From Onchidella celtica (taxonomy: Eukaryota; Mollusca; Gastropoda; Systellommatophora; Onchidiidae), in the NCBI GenBank assembly GCA_963931925.1, contig OZ007583.1:10397372-10461371 (forward strand): a stretch of 64,000 nucleotides of DNA, in the 5' to 3' direction. How positions within the stretch are numbered: the first letter of the stretch is position 1; each line of letters opens with the position of its first letter. Positions 45,701 to 58,900 of the stretch are shown here, piece by piece. Made by a program: the position numbers and the translations under genes. Below the pieces are notes generated by a model. It was not told the origin of the DNA and made no database searches. It saw nothing but the letters and a program-made list of their open reading frames with translations.

Positions 45701-46873
45701 TGGCGAATTCGGCCCCTTAATTTTTTATTTGTTTTGCAATGATAACTTTGTATTGATATTTTTTTATATCTTCATATATTATCACATTAACGATATTAGA
45801 ATGATAGAGACGGAAGAATAGTGGAAAAGTAAAGGTGTCACATCGAACAGGCCTTTTGCTCACCTTATTCATACTATAAGCCCAGCTTGCATTTCCTTCT
45901 GGCTCTAATAGGGCGAAAAGTTTGTGCTCTCGCTACCTCCATTATCTCAGTTTGTGACGTGCAAAAACACCTTTTTTCTGCACTGTTTTGAATTTGATCC
46001 TATGCGAATAATGCCACTTTGCACTTCTTAAGTCAATCTGTCAGTGTAATGAACTACCATGTCTGTCGCTTCTTGTTGCTTTGCCACATTTGCTTACCAC
46101 AGGGTGCAGTGGACACGACATCACTGTTGTGCAATGCTTCGTGCTTCAAGATTCAACCGATGCATTTTGTTTTCTCATGCGTATTTTTACTCCAACGGTG
46201 GTCTTCGCTTAGGAGCAGACCCCTCCCTTTCAGATTCGGGTGAAGCAGATTCGGTGTCAGCAAAAACCGACGAGGAAAGCCAAATTGAGAATTTCGAGGA
46301 CATTATTGAAGACAACACAGAGAACGCAACTAAAGGTTTAGCCGATCAGCTGTCAACCCCTCTCCCCCCCCTCCCCGATATTGTTGTCCATCCTGCCCGT
46401 ACCCTTAAAATAGATGTTAAAAAAAGTGAATCAGATATAGGGTGTCTCCATATTCACGCCTCACTCGATGTTAGATAGTTGCACAGTAGTCGTATTGAGT
46501 CATAGTCCAGACAAGCGTCAGTGCTGTAATTGTATCAGACTCTCCTGTCTAGATTTTGTGGAAAAACCTGTACTTGTGCTGTACAGGTATTAACACGAGT
46601 AGGCCATGCCTGTGTTGTCCACGACCGCGTGGGAACATGTGTTGCAGGAAGCTACATCTCCTGGCTAGATTATGAATGAACAGCCCAACTTTACTTGTCG
46701 GAGCCGAAATGAAATAACAATAATACCCGTTTATTATTTGACAATTTCTGTAAAATACGCCAGTTTTGTGTGCACAAAAACGATTAGTCTTGTTTGTCTA
46801 ATTATTGCTTGCAATATGAGGAAACTTATCTTTCTGCATTATGCATGATACGCCTCTAAGCTCTTATCTTTAT

Positions 46874-46956
<83 letters not shown>

Positions 46957-49900
46957 AAGAGAGAGAGTTAGTTCTTCTTCAGCTCATCATTGCAGACTCT
47001 TCTCCAGAGATATTATAGTTAGTGTAAAGTTATGTAGTTATTGGCCTCCGTTTCATTTTGCTCCAGTTCTGTCACTGTAGAAAAGCTGAAGTGTCAGCTG
47101 ACTGGTGCTTACATCTTTTGTTTGAACTGTATGATCATATAGGCCAACTCACTACTGGCAAATGCACTCATGTCTTGTCTTCAGATTTGCTATAAGCATA
47201 TTCTATTTGCACATCTTTTACAGTATATAGCTTATAACTTTCTTTGCAAAGCTTGATGAAAAAACCACATTTAAATAATTATGGTCTTCATGTATACACA
47301 TATTGTTTCTGTGAAAATTGCCTTTATAGTTTTAAGTTGCTCATTCTCACTGGGTGTTGATTGACAACCAGCTCATTGTCCTCCAACTCCTCTCTTCAGG
47401 TCAGAAAATCAGTTTTAAAAGGAACAATGGTGTTCCACGGGTATCATAATTATTTTTATGCAGTGTAAGTTCAGAACAGGGTCAAACTTAGGTTAATTTA
47501 ATTTTTATGCCATATCTCTGTGGTAGTTTGTCTAAAGAACAGAATGGTTTTCCTTACATTCAAATATCGAATTGAAATGCTACACATGATCTCAGTTAAC
47601 CATAAACATTTTTAAAACAGTATCAGTGATAAAAGGTTTTGAGTTGAGTATATGGGTTTTGTTAATTTACAATAAATGATTTCACGATTAACTCTTACAC
47701 ATGCGATCATTCATTCCTTAACTTTTCAGATTTCGGCCCTCATGTTTTGCAAAATATCCACGGTTTTCTCATTTGATTTTCTGCAGTGTCCATTGCCTCA
47801 TGGCACACATACGTCCTGCATTATTATACATCTGTTTATGGCATACTATTGTTCAGTGTTCAGTCATATTAAATCAGTACTCAGGTAGTTTGAATAGCCA
47901 GAGTGAATGAATTTTCCTGTAGCTATATTATTGCCCTATCACCATTTAAGTTTGTTCTCAGAGAAAAGTGCTGTAGATTTGTAGACTTACAAAGCATCAT
48001 TTTTAATAATTTATTCTGTGTGGATTTAATTATTTGGTAATATGTCCACACTTTCTTTAGGAATCCATAACTTTGTAGTTACTGCTATCTACAATGTTTG
48101 GGTGATACAGTAACGTCTTGTTACAGTAAAACCTGTACTGACAATGGAAAAAAAAAGAAGAGTCTATTATAGTTTTTATACTCTCATAGCTTTTTTCCAA
48201 TACATCTGTATTACTGGTACCTCATAACTTTAAGCCAACTGTGCCTGGTCTTACATCTAATTCTAAACTATATATTGTATCTAACTGGCATAATTATGAG
48301 CCTAATCACACTCACAATTTTTAATAAATGAAAGAATATCAGCTTTTTGCTTGAAGCTCATGCAGTTGTGTGTTTGTATAATTCCAGAGGCCAAGGGCGT
48401 GACAGTAGCCATCATCAAACCAGACGCTGTGGCCCAGGGCAAGGCTGATGAGATTATCAATGAGGTCAGTATCTGACCAAAGCTGTTGTTTGTCTGTCAA
48501 TATCTGACCAAAGCTGTTGTTTGTCTGTCAGTAGCCTATCTGACCAAAGCTGTTGTTTGTCTGTCAATATTTGACCAAAGTTGTTGTTTGTCAGTCAATA
48601 TCTGACCTAAGCTGTTCTTTGTCTGTCAGCTGATCAAATCTGCTGTTTGTCTGTCAGTATCTGACCAAAGCTGTTGTTTATCTGTTAGTATCTGACCAAA
48701 GTTGTTGTTTGTCTGTCCAGTATCTGACCAAAGCTGTTGTTTGTCTGTCAGTATCTAACCAAAGCTGTTGTTTGTCTGTTAGTATCTGACCAAAGTTGTT
48801 GTTTGTCTGTCCAGTATCTGACCAAAGCTGTTGTTTGTCTGTCAGTATTTGACCAAAGCTGTTGTTTGTCTGTTAGTATCTGACCAAAGTTGTTTGTCTG
48901 TCCAGCATCTGATCAAAGCAGTTGTTTGTCTGTCAGTATCTAACCAAAATTGTTGTTTGTCAGTATATAACCAAAGTTGTTGTTTGCCTGTCAGTATATA
49001 ACCAAAGTTGTTGTTTGCCTGTCAGTATCTGACCAAAGTTGTTGTTTGTCTGTCAGTATCTGACCAAAGTTGTTGTTTGCCTGTCAGTATCTGACCAAAG
49101 TTGTTGTTGGCCTGTCAGTATCTGACCAAAGTTGTTGTTTGTCTGTCAGTGTTGGATCAAAGTTGTTGTTTGTCTGTCAGTGTTGGATCAAAGTTGTTGT
49201 TTGTCTGTCCAGTATTTGACCAAAGCTGTTGTTTGTGTGGTATAAAGTTAATGGTGCCCCCCAAAAGACAAAATTGTAATTGTAACAAAGAAAAGTACTT
49301 TTGTGATTCATATGTTCAAATCTGAACGCAAATGGGGAGTTTAAACATACTGAATACATAGTTCATATTTTGAGAAAATGAAATTTTTTTTGCTCTGATT
49401 TCTTGAAGTAAGTTGTGCTAATGTGATTTTCATTTGTAATATTTAAACACTTCAGTGCTTTGTATTTTTAACCTTTTAAAGCAGAAGCGATTTTCTGGAA
49501 GGCAAAGATTGCAAGTCAGGTCAGATCACTATCTGTATATAGCACATTTTGACTGTAAACTCCACAACTATAATAATCCTAATAATAATAATGAAGATCA
49601 TTTATGTAACGCCCAATCCAAAAATTGCTGTAGGCACTTTACAGAAAGTCTTGTTCTTTCCATCTGCAACTCACCATCTCTCTCTCCCCTCCTCTCTTTC
49701 TCTCTCTCTCTCTCTCTCACTTACATACAAACTATTGCATACACTCTTGCTAGACATGCATACAGTCACACATAACATAGGCACACAGAGATAAATAAGG
49801 TGGAAATTAAACAATAAAACAGCAAGAAATCAGAAAATCACCATTTCAGTATTCCTTTCAAGGTGATTGGGTGTGGCATTGTGTTTATGATATTGTTACA

Positions 49901-52900
49901 TAATGGTTTTATTTTGAAATGTGGTTAGCAAGTCTGTTGTTAATAGAAAACAAACTTGTTATCTTTTCTGTGCAGATGAAAGAACAAGGCATTGAGGTCG
50001 TTGCCGAAGAACAAAGAGAACTTACTGATGAAGAAGCCAGGCAACTGTACTCTGAGCTCCAGGATGAGGTAAGAAAGAAACTGTTCAGATAAATCATACA
50101 AGATAGCTGTAGCAGCAACGTTAAGTCCTGTGCATTGTCACCATAGGACATAGGTCCCCCTTTTGTTTTATAGGCCTTTGTTTCATGTTGCTCTCCAGTC
50201 CCACCACTGTAGAAAAGGTGAAGTATCAACGTTCATATTTAGTATCTTTTCAACAAATGACACCAAACAATGAATATTTTACCTTGAACAAACAATTTCA
50301 TTCACTTTTCTCAAAACTTACAAAAATGAGACAGGCTGTTCTGCCGCCCAAAGGCAGAGTGATGTAATTGACAGGGTGACCATTTCTGTTTTTTTCTTTC
50401 TATGAACTTGTCTCACACATAACTCTTTTATGTCAAAGGCAGATAGACATACATGCTATCGAAATAGTAGTTTCTCGTGTGGCAAACCAACATTTTTATA
50501 TATATAGGCTGGCTGTGCCAAACAAGTTTTTTGTTTTTCTCAAAACTATGAAATGGGCATATATGTCGCTCTGCCTTTGCATGGCAATATTGAGTTAGCA
50601 CAGTGTTAAGTTATATTGAATGTAATTGGTGTGCCATAAAACCCAGATCCAAACTTGCTTGTAAATGAAATTTTATTTCTTGCTTTTTTCAGTCATACTT
50701 TGAGGAACTTATCCGATTTATTACCAGTGGTCCTTCACACCTGTTGGTCATCACACGTGGTCAGACAGGGGAGACAATTGCGAAAGATTGGAGAGAACTT
50801 ATTGGTCCAGCAAATGTTGAAGAGGCCAAAGAGGAGGCACCCAATAGGTATGGGGACGGGGAGGACAGGGAATGGAGATAGAGGGGTGGGGGGGAGGAGG
50901 GGAGGGGGAGGAGTCATAGGTTATGATGAACAATGCTGAAAAAAAAGGGTAGATGGAAAGATGGTCATGTAGGATGGAAAAGATGTGTCTTACTACATTG
51001 AAGATGGAGGATAGATGGATTCATTGATGTATCTTAGTAGATTGTGGATTAGTGATGGCTGGAGGGATGGAGGTGCACATGTGATCTATTTGCTCAAGCA
51101 TGAACTAACTGTGGTGTTTCTTGTCATAGTCTTTTAGTAGTGTTGGTTGTCATCCCCAGCAGAAATGTTTATATGTATAATATATTCTTTGGTTGGCATC
51201 TTTGGTATATGTATATACGTAACATATGAACATTATCATTTATGGTTGTCGTCTTCAGCTTTAGAGCCAAATATGGAGAGAAAGGTTACATGAACGCTGT
51301 GCACGGATCTTCAAGCAAGAACATGGCAGCCAAGTAAGATTATAACTCTTGATTTTTATGTTTATCTGTTAGGTAGTTGATGTAGGCCATTAGTGGCTTG
51401 TATGGCATTTTCATTATGTGCTTGCAATGTAAGCCACATTTCGTTGTCTATTTGCGGAAAAATCAGAGATTTATTATCAAAGGAAACACAACAGTAAATA
51501 CTAACCTGTGAGTCAGTGTCACTTATTATTAACTTGAACTCTTTGAACATTGGCGGCCTAACCCTTACGTACCTATATCCCTGGACTCCTGGCCAAAATT
51601 GGCCAGTTGTTATATGTGGTACTCTGGGCACAAAAACACCAAACAAACATAACAATAATGGAGGGAAAGTGAAGGTAAGTGTATGAAGATGTACCATGCC
51701 CACATCGTGATTTTGACAAAAAGCCTGCGAGCCCACCGGTAGTGCCGACGCCTCTTGTAGAAGGTAAAGGGCTCTGCCCTCTAAAGTGGACAGCAGGGAA
51801 ATTGTATCTGAAAAATCTGCCCTCTTAGGGTTCAAAGGGTTACTGAACAAAGGAAAAATAATGTCCTCGACATTAGGAGATTCTCAGCATGAATAGATCA
51901 GTACTACAAGACTGGGATTTTTTTGTTATCACTTTTGGCTTCTATATGTGAGTTGTGTTCAGCGCCACAGGCAGCAGGATTTCAGCTCCACTGTTTTTTC
52001 AAATTTTTTGAAGGATTTTATATTTATTAGACTTTGAAGTTTGCACCAAAGAGTTCCTCTTGTTTCAGTGATTCTGAGGATCTAATTTATTTCAAGATGT
52101 TTCAACATGAAGTGATTTTATTCTATGTTTTATCTTATCTTGTGGCCATTTTTAGGCTTCACTGTGCTGATTTTAACACCAACACTCAGCATAACAACAT
52201 GAGTGACCCAGTTACTGACAGTAGAGAGTCAGACTATTGTGAACACACTAGTGTAAATATGACCAGCTTTGTTTACACAAGAGAACAATTGCTCCAGTGT
52301 AGAAATAACAACAACATCAACAAACTGCCCAAGCAGGTTTTCCAACTAATGAAAAATCTACACATCTGTAAACAGAAACACAGAAAGAGGGGAGCAAGAG
52401 GTGGGACCAGAAGAAGAATAAAATCTGTACTGAGTGAGAGAAAAATAAACAATACAGTTAAAGGCTTCCATCAAAGTGGAATAAATAAAAACAACTTGAT
52501 TCCAATTGACACAAGAAACAAATTTAGAGATGTGACCTGTGGAAAAAACATTTGTATTGGGTATACTAATGCACAGTCAGCATGTAATAAGACAACAGAC
52601 TTGTGTGGCATCATTGGTGACTATGACATTGACATCATGATTATCACAGAAACCTGGATCCATGAACACGGTCATGAGCATGTAATTTCTAAACTCACTC
52701 CACCGAGTTATTCTTATAAATCATTTCCTAGAAAGAACAAAAATGGAGGTGGCATTGGTATTGTCTACAAAAATACTCTCTCTTCGGCCTTGAACTTTGG
52801 TGAGAATCCTGATACTGTTACTTCATTTGAGTCTGCGATTATGACTTTGTCATTACCTCACAAGAAAATAAAATTTGTCCTGCTATATAGACCACCACCT

Positions 52901-55900
52901 AACAAGAAAAACAATCTCAAAACATCAGATTTTTTGACACAATTTGAAGAAATTTTGATTTTAAACAACATCGAAAAGCAGGAACTTGTCTTCATGGGTG
53001 ATTTTAACTTGCATTACGACTCCAAAACATCTGCTGATGTAAATTTTATGAAACGTTTATTTCATGAACATCAAATGACACAACATGTTGAATCCAGCAC
53101 ACACAAATTTGGCCATATTCTTGATTGGATTGTTACTTTGTCCAAATTTACTTTTGCATCAGCGGTGGTAAATACCAACAAACTAATATCTGACCACCAT
53201 TTTCTATATTTCGACATTCCTTACAAGAAACCCTTGCCAAAGAAAAAGAATGTAAAATGCAGAGACGTGAAGAAAATTAACTTAGAAAATTTCAAATTAG
53301 ATTTGAGAACAACGTTGGCTGACTCAGAAGACATCAATGCTGAAGTTCTGACAGAAAAAATCCAAAGCGTCTTAAACAGTCATGCTCCGGAAACATCAAG
53401 GACTGTGACCGACAGGACACCATCACCATGGTTCACGTTGGAAACAAAAGCAGCAAAACAGGCCAGGCGACGAGCAGAAAGGAAATGGAAGAAAACAAAG
53501 TTACAAATTGACAAAGAAATATACATTCACCATAAGAAACTTGTGAATGACACCATTCGAAAAGCTAAATGTGACTATTACAACTCAAGGTTTTGTGAAA
53601 TTCAAAATTCAAAACAATTTTTCAATTTGTCCAATGATTTGTTGGGCAAACAGAAAAGGATCAACCTGCCAACTTCAATAGAAAAGGAACATCTGCCTAA
53701 TGCATTTGGGGACTTCTTCATGGACAAATAGAAAAAATTAGAGACAATTTAAGTAGTTGTGATATAACTAGTGAAAATTCTGTATTTGTTGGGAATAATC
53801 TTTCTTGTTTCAGTGAAGTTACCAGTGATGAAATCAATGACATATTTGTTCTGCTGCTACTAAGCAATGTGAACTAGATCCCATGCCCATAGACTTGTTA
53901 AAAAAATGCTTACCTGATCTTTTACCATCCATCACAAAAATTATTAACACTTCTTTATGTACAGGTGCTGTGCCAGAGACCTATAAAGTTGCACCCGTTA
54001 AACCTTTGCTTAAGAAAGTTAATCTTGACTCTGAAAACTTGAAAAACTATAGACCAGTATCTAATCTTCAATTTTTATCAAAGATTTTAGAGAAAGTAAT
54101 TTTAAAACAACTACTTGGTCATCTAAACAATAACGCTCTCTGTGAATCATTCCAGTCAGCATATCGTGCAAATTGTAGCACTGAAACTGCTTTATTGAGG
54201 ATTGTTAATGATTTGTTTGGATTACTGGACAAGGGCTTGGTTTCGTGTTTAAACATTCTTGATCTATCAGCTGCCTTCAACACTATAGATCATGAAATTA
54301 TTCTTTGCAGATTAGAAGCAACCTATGGGATCTCTGGTATAGCTCTGAAATGGTTCAGGTCCTATCTATGTGACCGAAAACAAATTGTTGTAACAGATAA
54401 CATAAAATCAAAAGAATACATGCTGCCATATGGTGTTCCACAAGGCTCAGTTTTAGGTCCCACTCTCTTTATTATGTACATTGGGCCCCTGTCTAATATT
54501 TTTAAAGATCATGGTTTTTATTACCATCAGTATGCTGATGATGTCCAACTATATCACCCTGGTATGACTTTAGGTCATGTTGACAATGTTATAAAAGATA
54601 GTGAAAAGTGTATTATGGACACAAAAGAATGGATGAACCAAAACAAACTAAAGCTAAATGAAGACAAAACAGAAGTTATGATTATTGGAAAGAAAAGACA
54701 AATTACTGCAATTAAAAATGTAAAATTAAATCTTGGTGAAAGCACTGTAGCAAACGTGAATAAAGTTAAAAACTTAGGCACAATTTTAGAATCAGATCTC
54801 AGCATGGAAAATCAAATAAGTTCATTATGTCGATCATTAATGTTTCAATTAAAAAACATCAGCTCTATTCGTCCATTCATATCCCAAGAGGCAACTCGAA
54901 TACTTATCACTTCACTTATGTTTTCAAAGCTTGATTATTGTAACTCTCTGCTCTTTGGAATTCCGAGCAACAAAATAAAACGCCTTCAGGTAATTCAGAA
55001 TAATGCAGCTAGACTGATTTTTAGAAAATCAAAAAGAGAATCTGCCTCAAGCCTTATTGACCAACTTCACTGGCTTACTGTTGAAAACAGAATAAAATTT
55101 AAAGCTGCAGTTTTGGTTTACAAATGTCTTGAAGGTTCAGCTCCCTCCTATCTTTCGGAACTTTTGAAAAAACATGAGTCTGATAGATTTTTAAGATCTA
55201 CTACAGAAAACAAACTGGTTGTTCCCAGGTGTAAAACATCAAATTATGGAGATAGAGCTTTTAGTTGTTTTGGTCCCTGTGTGTGGAATTCTTTACCACA
55301 AGCGGTTCGAAATTCTGCCTCTCTAAACATATTTAAAAACAGGTTAAAAACATTTCTTTTTAAAAACTGAATTTTATAGCTTGCTATGGATGTATAAAAC
55401 TAGTTTGTCTGTGTGTGTGTAAGTTTATTTGAATGTGCTTTTATGATTTTTTACTGTGTACAGCGCCTAGAGCTTTTAATGTTTTAGTCCTGGCGCTATA
55501 TAAATGTATATATTATTATTATTATTATTATAGCAAAAATCATCTGAAAATATTACATTAGAAGCCACGTGAGGTCTAAATATTCCTAGTCCGTAATAAA
55601 CACTTGATATAATCAAGAAACAAAGATTCCACTTAAAACCTGTTATGAAGGTAGTGTTTTGGACATTTCCTTCACCTTTCAGTTTACCTTGAGTCGGTGG
55701 TGAAGTTGAGTAGCTTAAATTACATTCATTACTCAAGTTCTCTTTTGCTTTTCAATTTTCCAGATCTGGAGGAGGTCCAAGTGACCTTTTTAAGAGGCCT
55801 TTTAGTCCAGTTCTGTTGTTAGTTGTTTCTCCTGTAGGGGTACACAATTACAGCTTTTTTTTTCTTTTTTTTTGCAACAGTACCTTATAAGTTTAAATCA

Positions 55901-58900
55901 AGCCATATTGTTGCCCTCACCCTCCCTGTCTATTTAATCTATACTTTAGCAAGTTTGCAGCATTCTTGGATCAGCGGCCTCTTGGGATCAGTTAAGTCAG
56001 TGGAATACAAAGCTTGGAATTTAAAAAATATAAAATAATAGTAACCTCTTTTTTGCAGGAGATTTTTTTCTTGTCATTGTTTGTAAATAACTGCAGTTAT
56101 CGGTGTCTTTCTGAACTTTCTCCAGAGAACTGGCTTTCTTCTTCCCCAACCTGCAATTGCCAACATATCTTAGGAAGAAAGAGAACATCCAGAGGACATT
56201 AGCACTCATCAGACCTGAAGCATTTGCCAATAAGAAAGGTGAGTCAGTGGAATAATTTCTGGGCTGAAGTTTCCTTTCCACTGATCATTTGATTCCACAT
56301 GTACCATCATGACATCTTAGATCATCGGCAGTTACCAAACGTCTCTGAAGGCGATAGCGCCACAGTCATTACACATTTGCCTAAATCATTTTTACATTTC
56401 CAGAAAGCATGAAAAAATATCAGTGCTTTTCAAATCTTGCCACTTGCACAAAAGTGGTTTCATGTCAAAATTCAGACTTTGAAGCCTCGATGCCAAACTT
56501 CATGCTTTTCAGAAACAAAACAAACTGATTGTATATTATATGGGACATTAGGCCCCATGTTAAAAAACTTTCAAATTGAACTTATGTGACTAAGAGGTGA
56601 TTTTCAGTTCAAGGGCCTCAGATTTGGAATTCGCTGCTTCTGTCTTTGAGAGAGATTGAAAATAATAATATAGCTCTTAAACATCAACTGAAGATCCATC
56701 TTTTTACACTATGAATGCCCATGTATATGTTTAGTTTGTGTTTTAATGTATTAAAACATTTATTTGTGTTTATGTGGGTGTACGATTGAACATAAATATG
56801 AAGTAAGTCTTGTAAAACATTTAGAGCATGGTTGTTAGTTGGACAAAGAGGGATATAAATGTTATGTGTTATTATTATTAATGACAAAAACCAGTGCCAT
56901 TGTTTAGCGCTTAGAATGCTTGATCCAGGTGCGAGAGTACTCAGGTTTAAATCTTGCTTGGGCCGGGGTCCATTCTAATTGACATCTTGTGGTGTTTTTT
57001 AGGCACAGACTAAAGCCTGATCAATCCCCAAACCCTTGACTTTTATTATATCCCTATTGTTCTGAAAAGTGATGCCCCCTCCCTTCCAAGCCCACTTCCC
57101 CCCACTTCTTTGTTAGTCATTTCATTGGTATCCAAACCTCAATCATTCATCTCTCAATCTGTCCATCCATTTCTCTTCATCCTCTTATTGTCTTCACCAT
57201 CCCCAATCATTCCAATCGGTTAAAAACTATTCAAGATATGTGTTTGTGATGTAATGTTGTATGGGTTTTGGCCCTGATTTTACACAACTCTTCAAATTTT
57301 CAATCCTCACCATTTTCTCGGAAAGGCAAAAATGCACATACAGCACTATGGGAAATACCTGATATGTAATTGTTTTCCAGATGAAATTCTGGCTAAGATT
57401 CATGAGGCAGGGTTCAAGATTGCCATGTACAAAGAGCTTCAGCTGACCAAAGAACAAGCAGCGGACTTCTACAAAGAACATGAACAATACGCATACTTTG
57501 ATTCCCTGGTTGAAACCATGAGCAGGTAGGCAAACCATTTCATGTTTTATGATCTATACAAGCAAGAGTAGAAAAATTGCAGCAGTGTGCTCTTTGGTCA
57601 ATTTGTATAATGAATGCTGAACAATGGTTCTTTGAAAATTGCAGTTTTTGAAAATGAAACAATGTGTCAAATAAATCGATGGGGTGGGTGTATAGTCATT
57701 TTTTTTTCTTTCCTAAAGACCCGTATTGAACAATTGGAAGGCACCTGGCAAAGTTTGAAGTTGGCATGACGCGCATTAATGGAGGATTGAAAGACAGAGA
57801 AATCCAGCTTTAGACAAGTGAATGCATAGATTATCATGCACGAGTACTTTCAGTTTGTGTTTGGATTTTATGGCATTCTAGTTTGATAATCTTACAAATG
57901 TAGCGGGGCCAATAAATTTGTTTAGCGAAAAGCCTTTGAAACTAGTCATGGAAAAGATATGAAAATTGGTAGAAAGATGTAAGTTGGATTGCCGGTTACA
58001 TGTGCATATTTATATATGAGGATGACACATTTTAGAACATTCACAAATTTGTCAGTTTGAATCGAGGAAACAATGTCACCTGGATTCGCCTTTTCAAGGA
58101 AGAGTTAAGCACTAAAAAGTGTTCAACGAATGTATACTTTAGTTGCTGGAGCATTGTGTGTTAAATATTCATGGATCTTTTTCCTGTTCAAGAGAAGGGC
58201 TTGGGGAATGAGATCGAGAGAGAGAGGGATAGAGGAAGTGTGGAAGAGTGAGAGAGGTGGGCAAAATCAGTTTTATCAAGGGTAACCGCGAGTATCTCAT
58301 TTAGTTGGATTTGTTATGTTTTCCATTTTCCTTTTCTCCATTTGTAGAATGCCCTAGAAGGAAGATGAGGAAATTTGATTGCTGTAATATATATATGTTT
58401 GAAAGTGCAGTTTATGTTGAAGATTTGACTTTTAGAATGACGCCCTCTCTGCCTGATGCTGGATCATCTTTCTTCTTTCTCATTTCACTGCATGTAGGGC
58501 AAGTCTTTTGAAATGGAGATTTACAAAATGTTTACCTTCCTTTATCAAATGAAGGCACAAAAATGTTTATCTCCCCTTATCAAATGAAGACACGAAAATT
58601 TTATCTCCCCTTATCCAATGAAGACACAAAAGACACCTTCCTTTATCAAATTGAGGCACCAAAAATGTTACATCCCCTTATCAAATGAAGACACAAAAAT
58701 GTTACCTCCCCTTTTTGAATGAAGACAAAATTTTACCTACCCTTATCAAATGAAGACACTTAATTTTACCTCCCTTTATCAAATGAAGACACAAAAATTT
58801 TTACCTCCTTTTATCAAATGGAGACAAAAATTTTATCTCCTTTTATCAAATGAAAACTCATAAAACTTTGCTTCCCTTTATCTTTCCAGTGGACCAATCC

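Larger units (their letters stand above)
52034..55532 (+). mobile_element. near-full-length CR1/L2-like LINE
   Basis: A single ORF2-type coding region (endonuclease then reverse transcriptase) is broken by two frameshifts. It is followed by a 3' UTR ending GGCGCTATATAAATG and an (ATT)n tail at 55511-55532. No separate ORF1 is recognised, and the 5' boundary is uncertain. Inserted in the sense orientation in NME8 intron 9 (51334-56125), making up most of that intron. Confidence 0.88.

Noticed and set aside
46841-47080. Open frame with long Arg-Glu repeats
   Set aside because: It is the translation of a (GA)n microsatellite with no support for coding.
48463-49238. Regularly spaced ~31-bp repeats that could suggest a CRISPR array
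   Set aside because: There are no unique spacers: units are directly tandem, and the sequence is an intron of an animal gene.
51362-51850. 162-codon minus-strand open frame in NME8 intron 9
   Set aside because: It spans a probable MITE including its inverted ends and has no domain; a chance frame.
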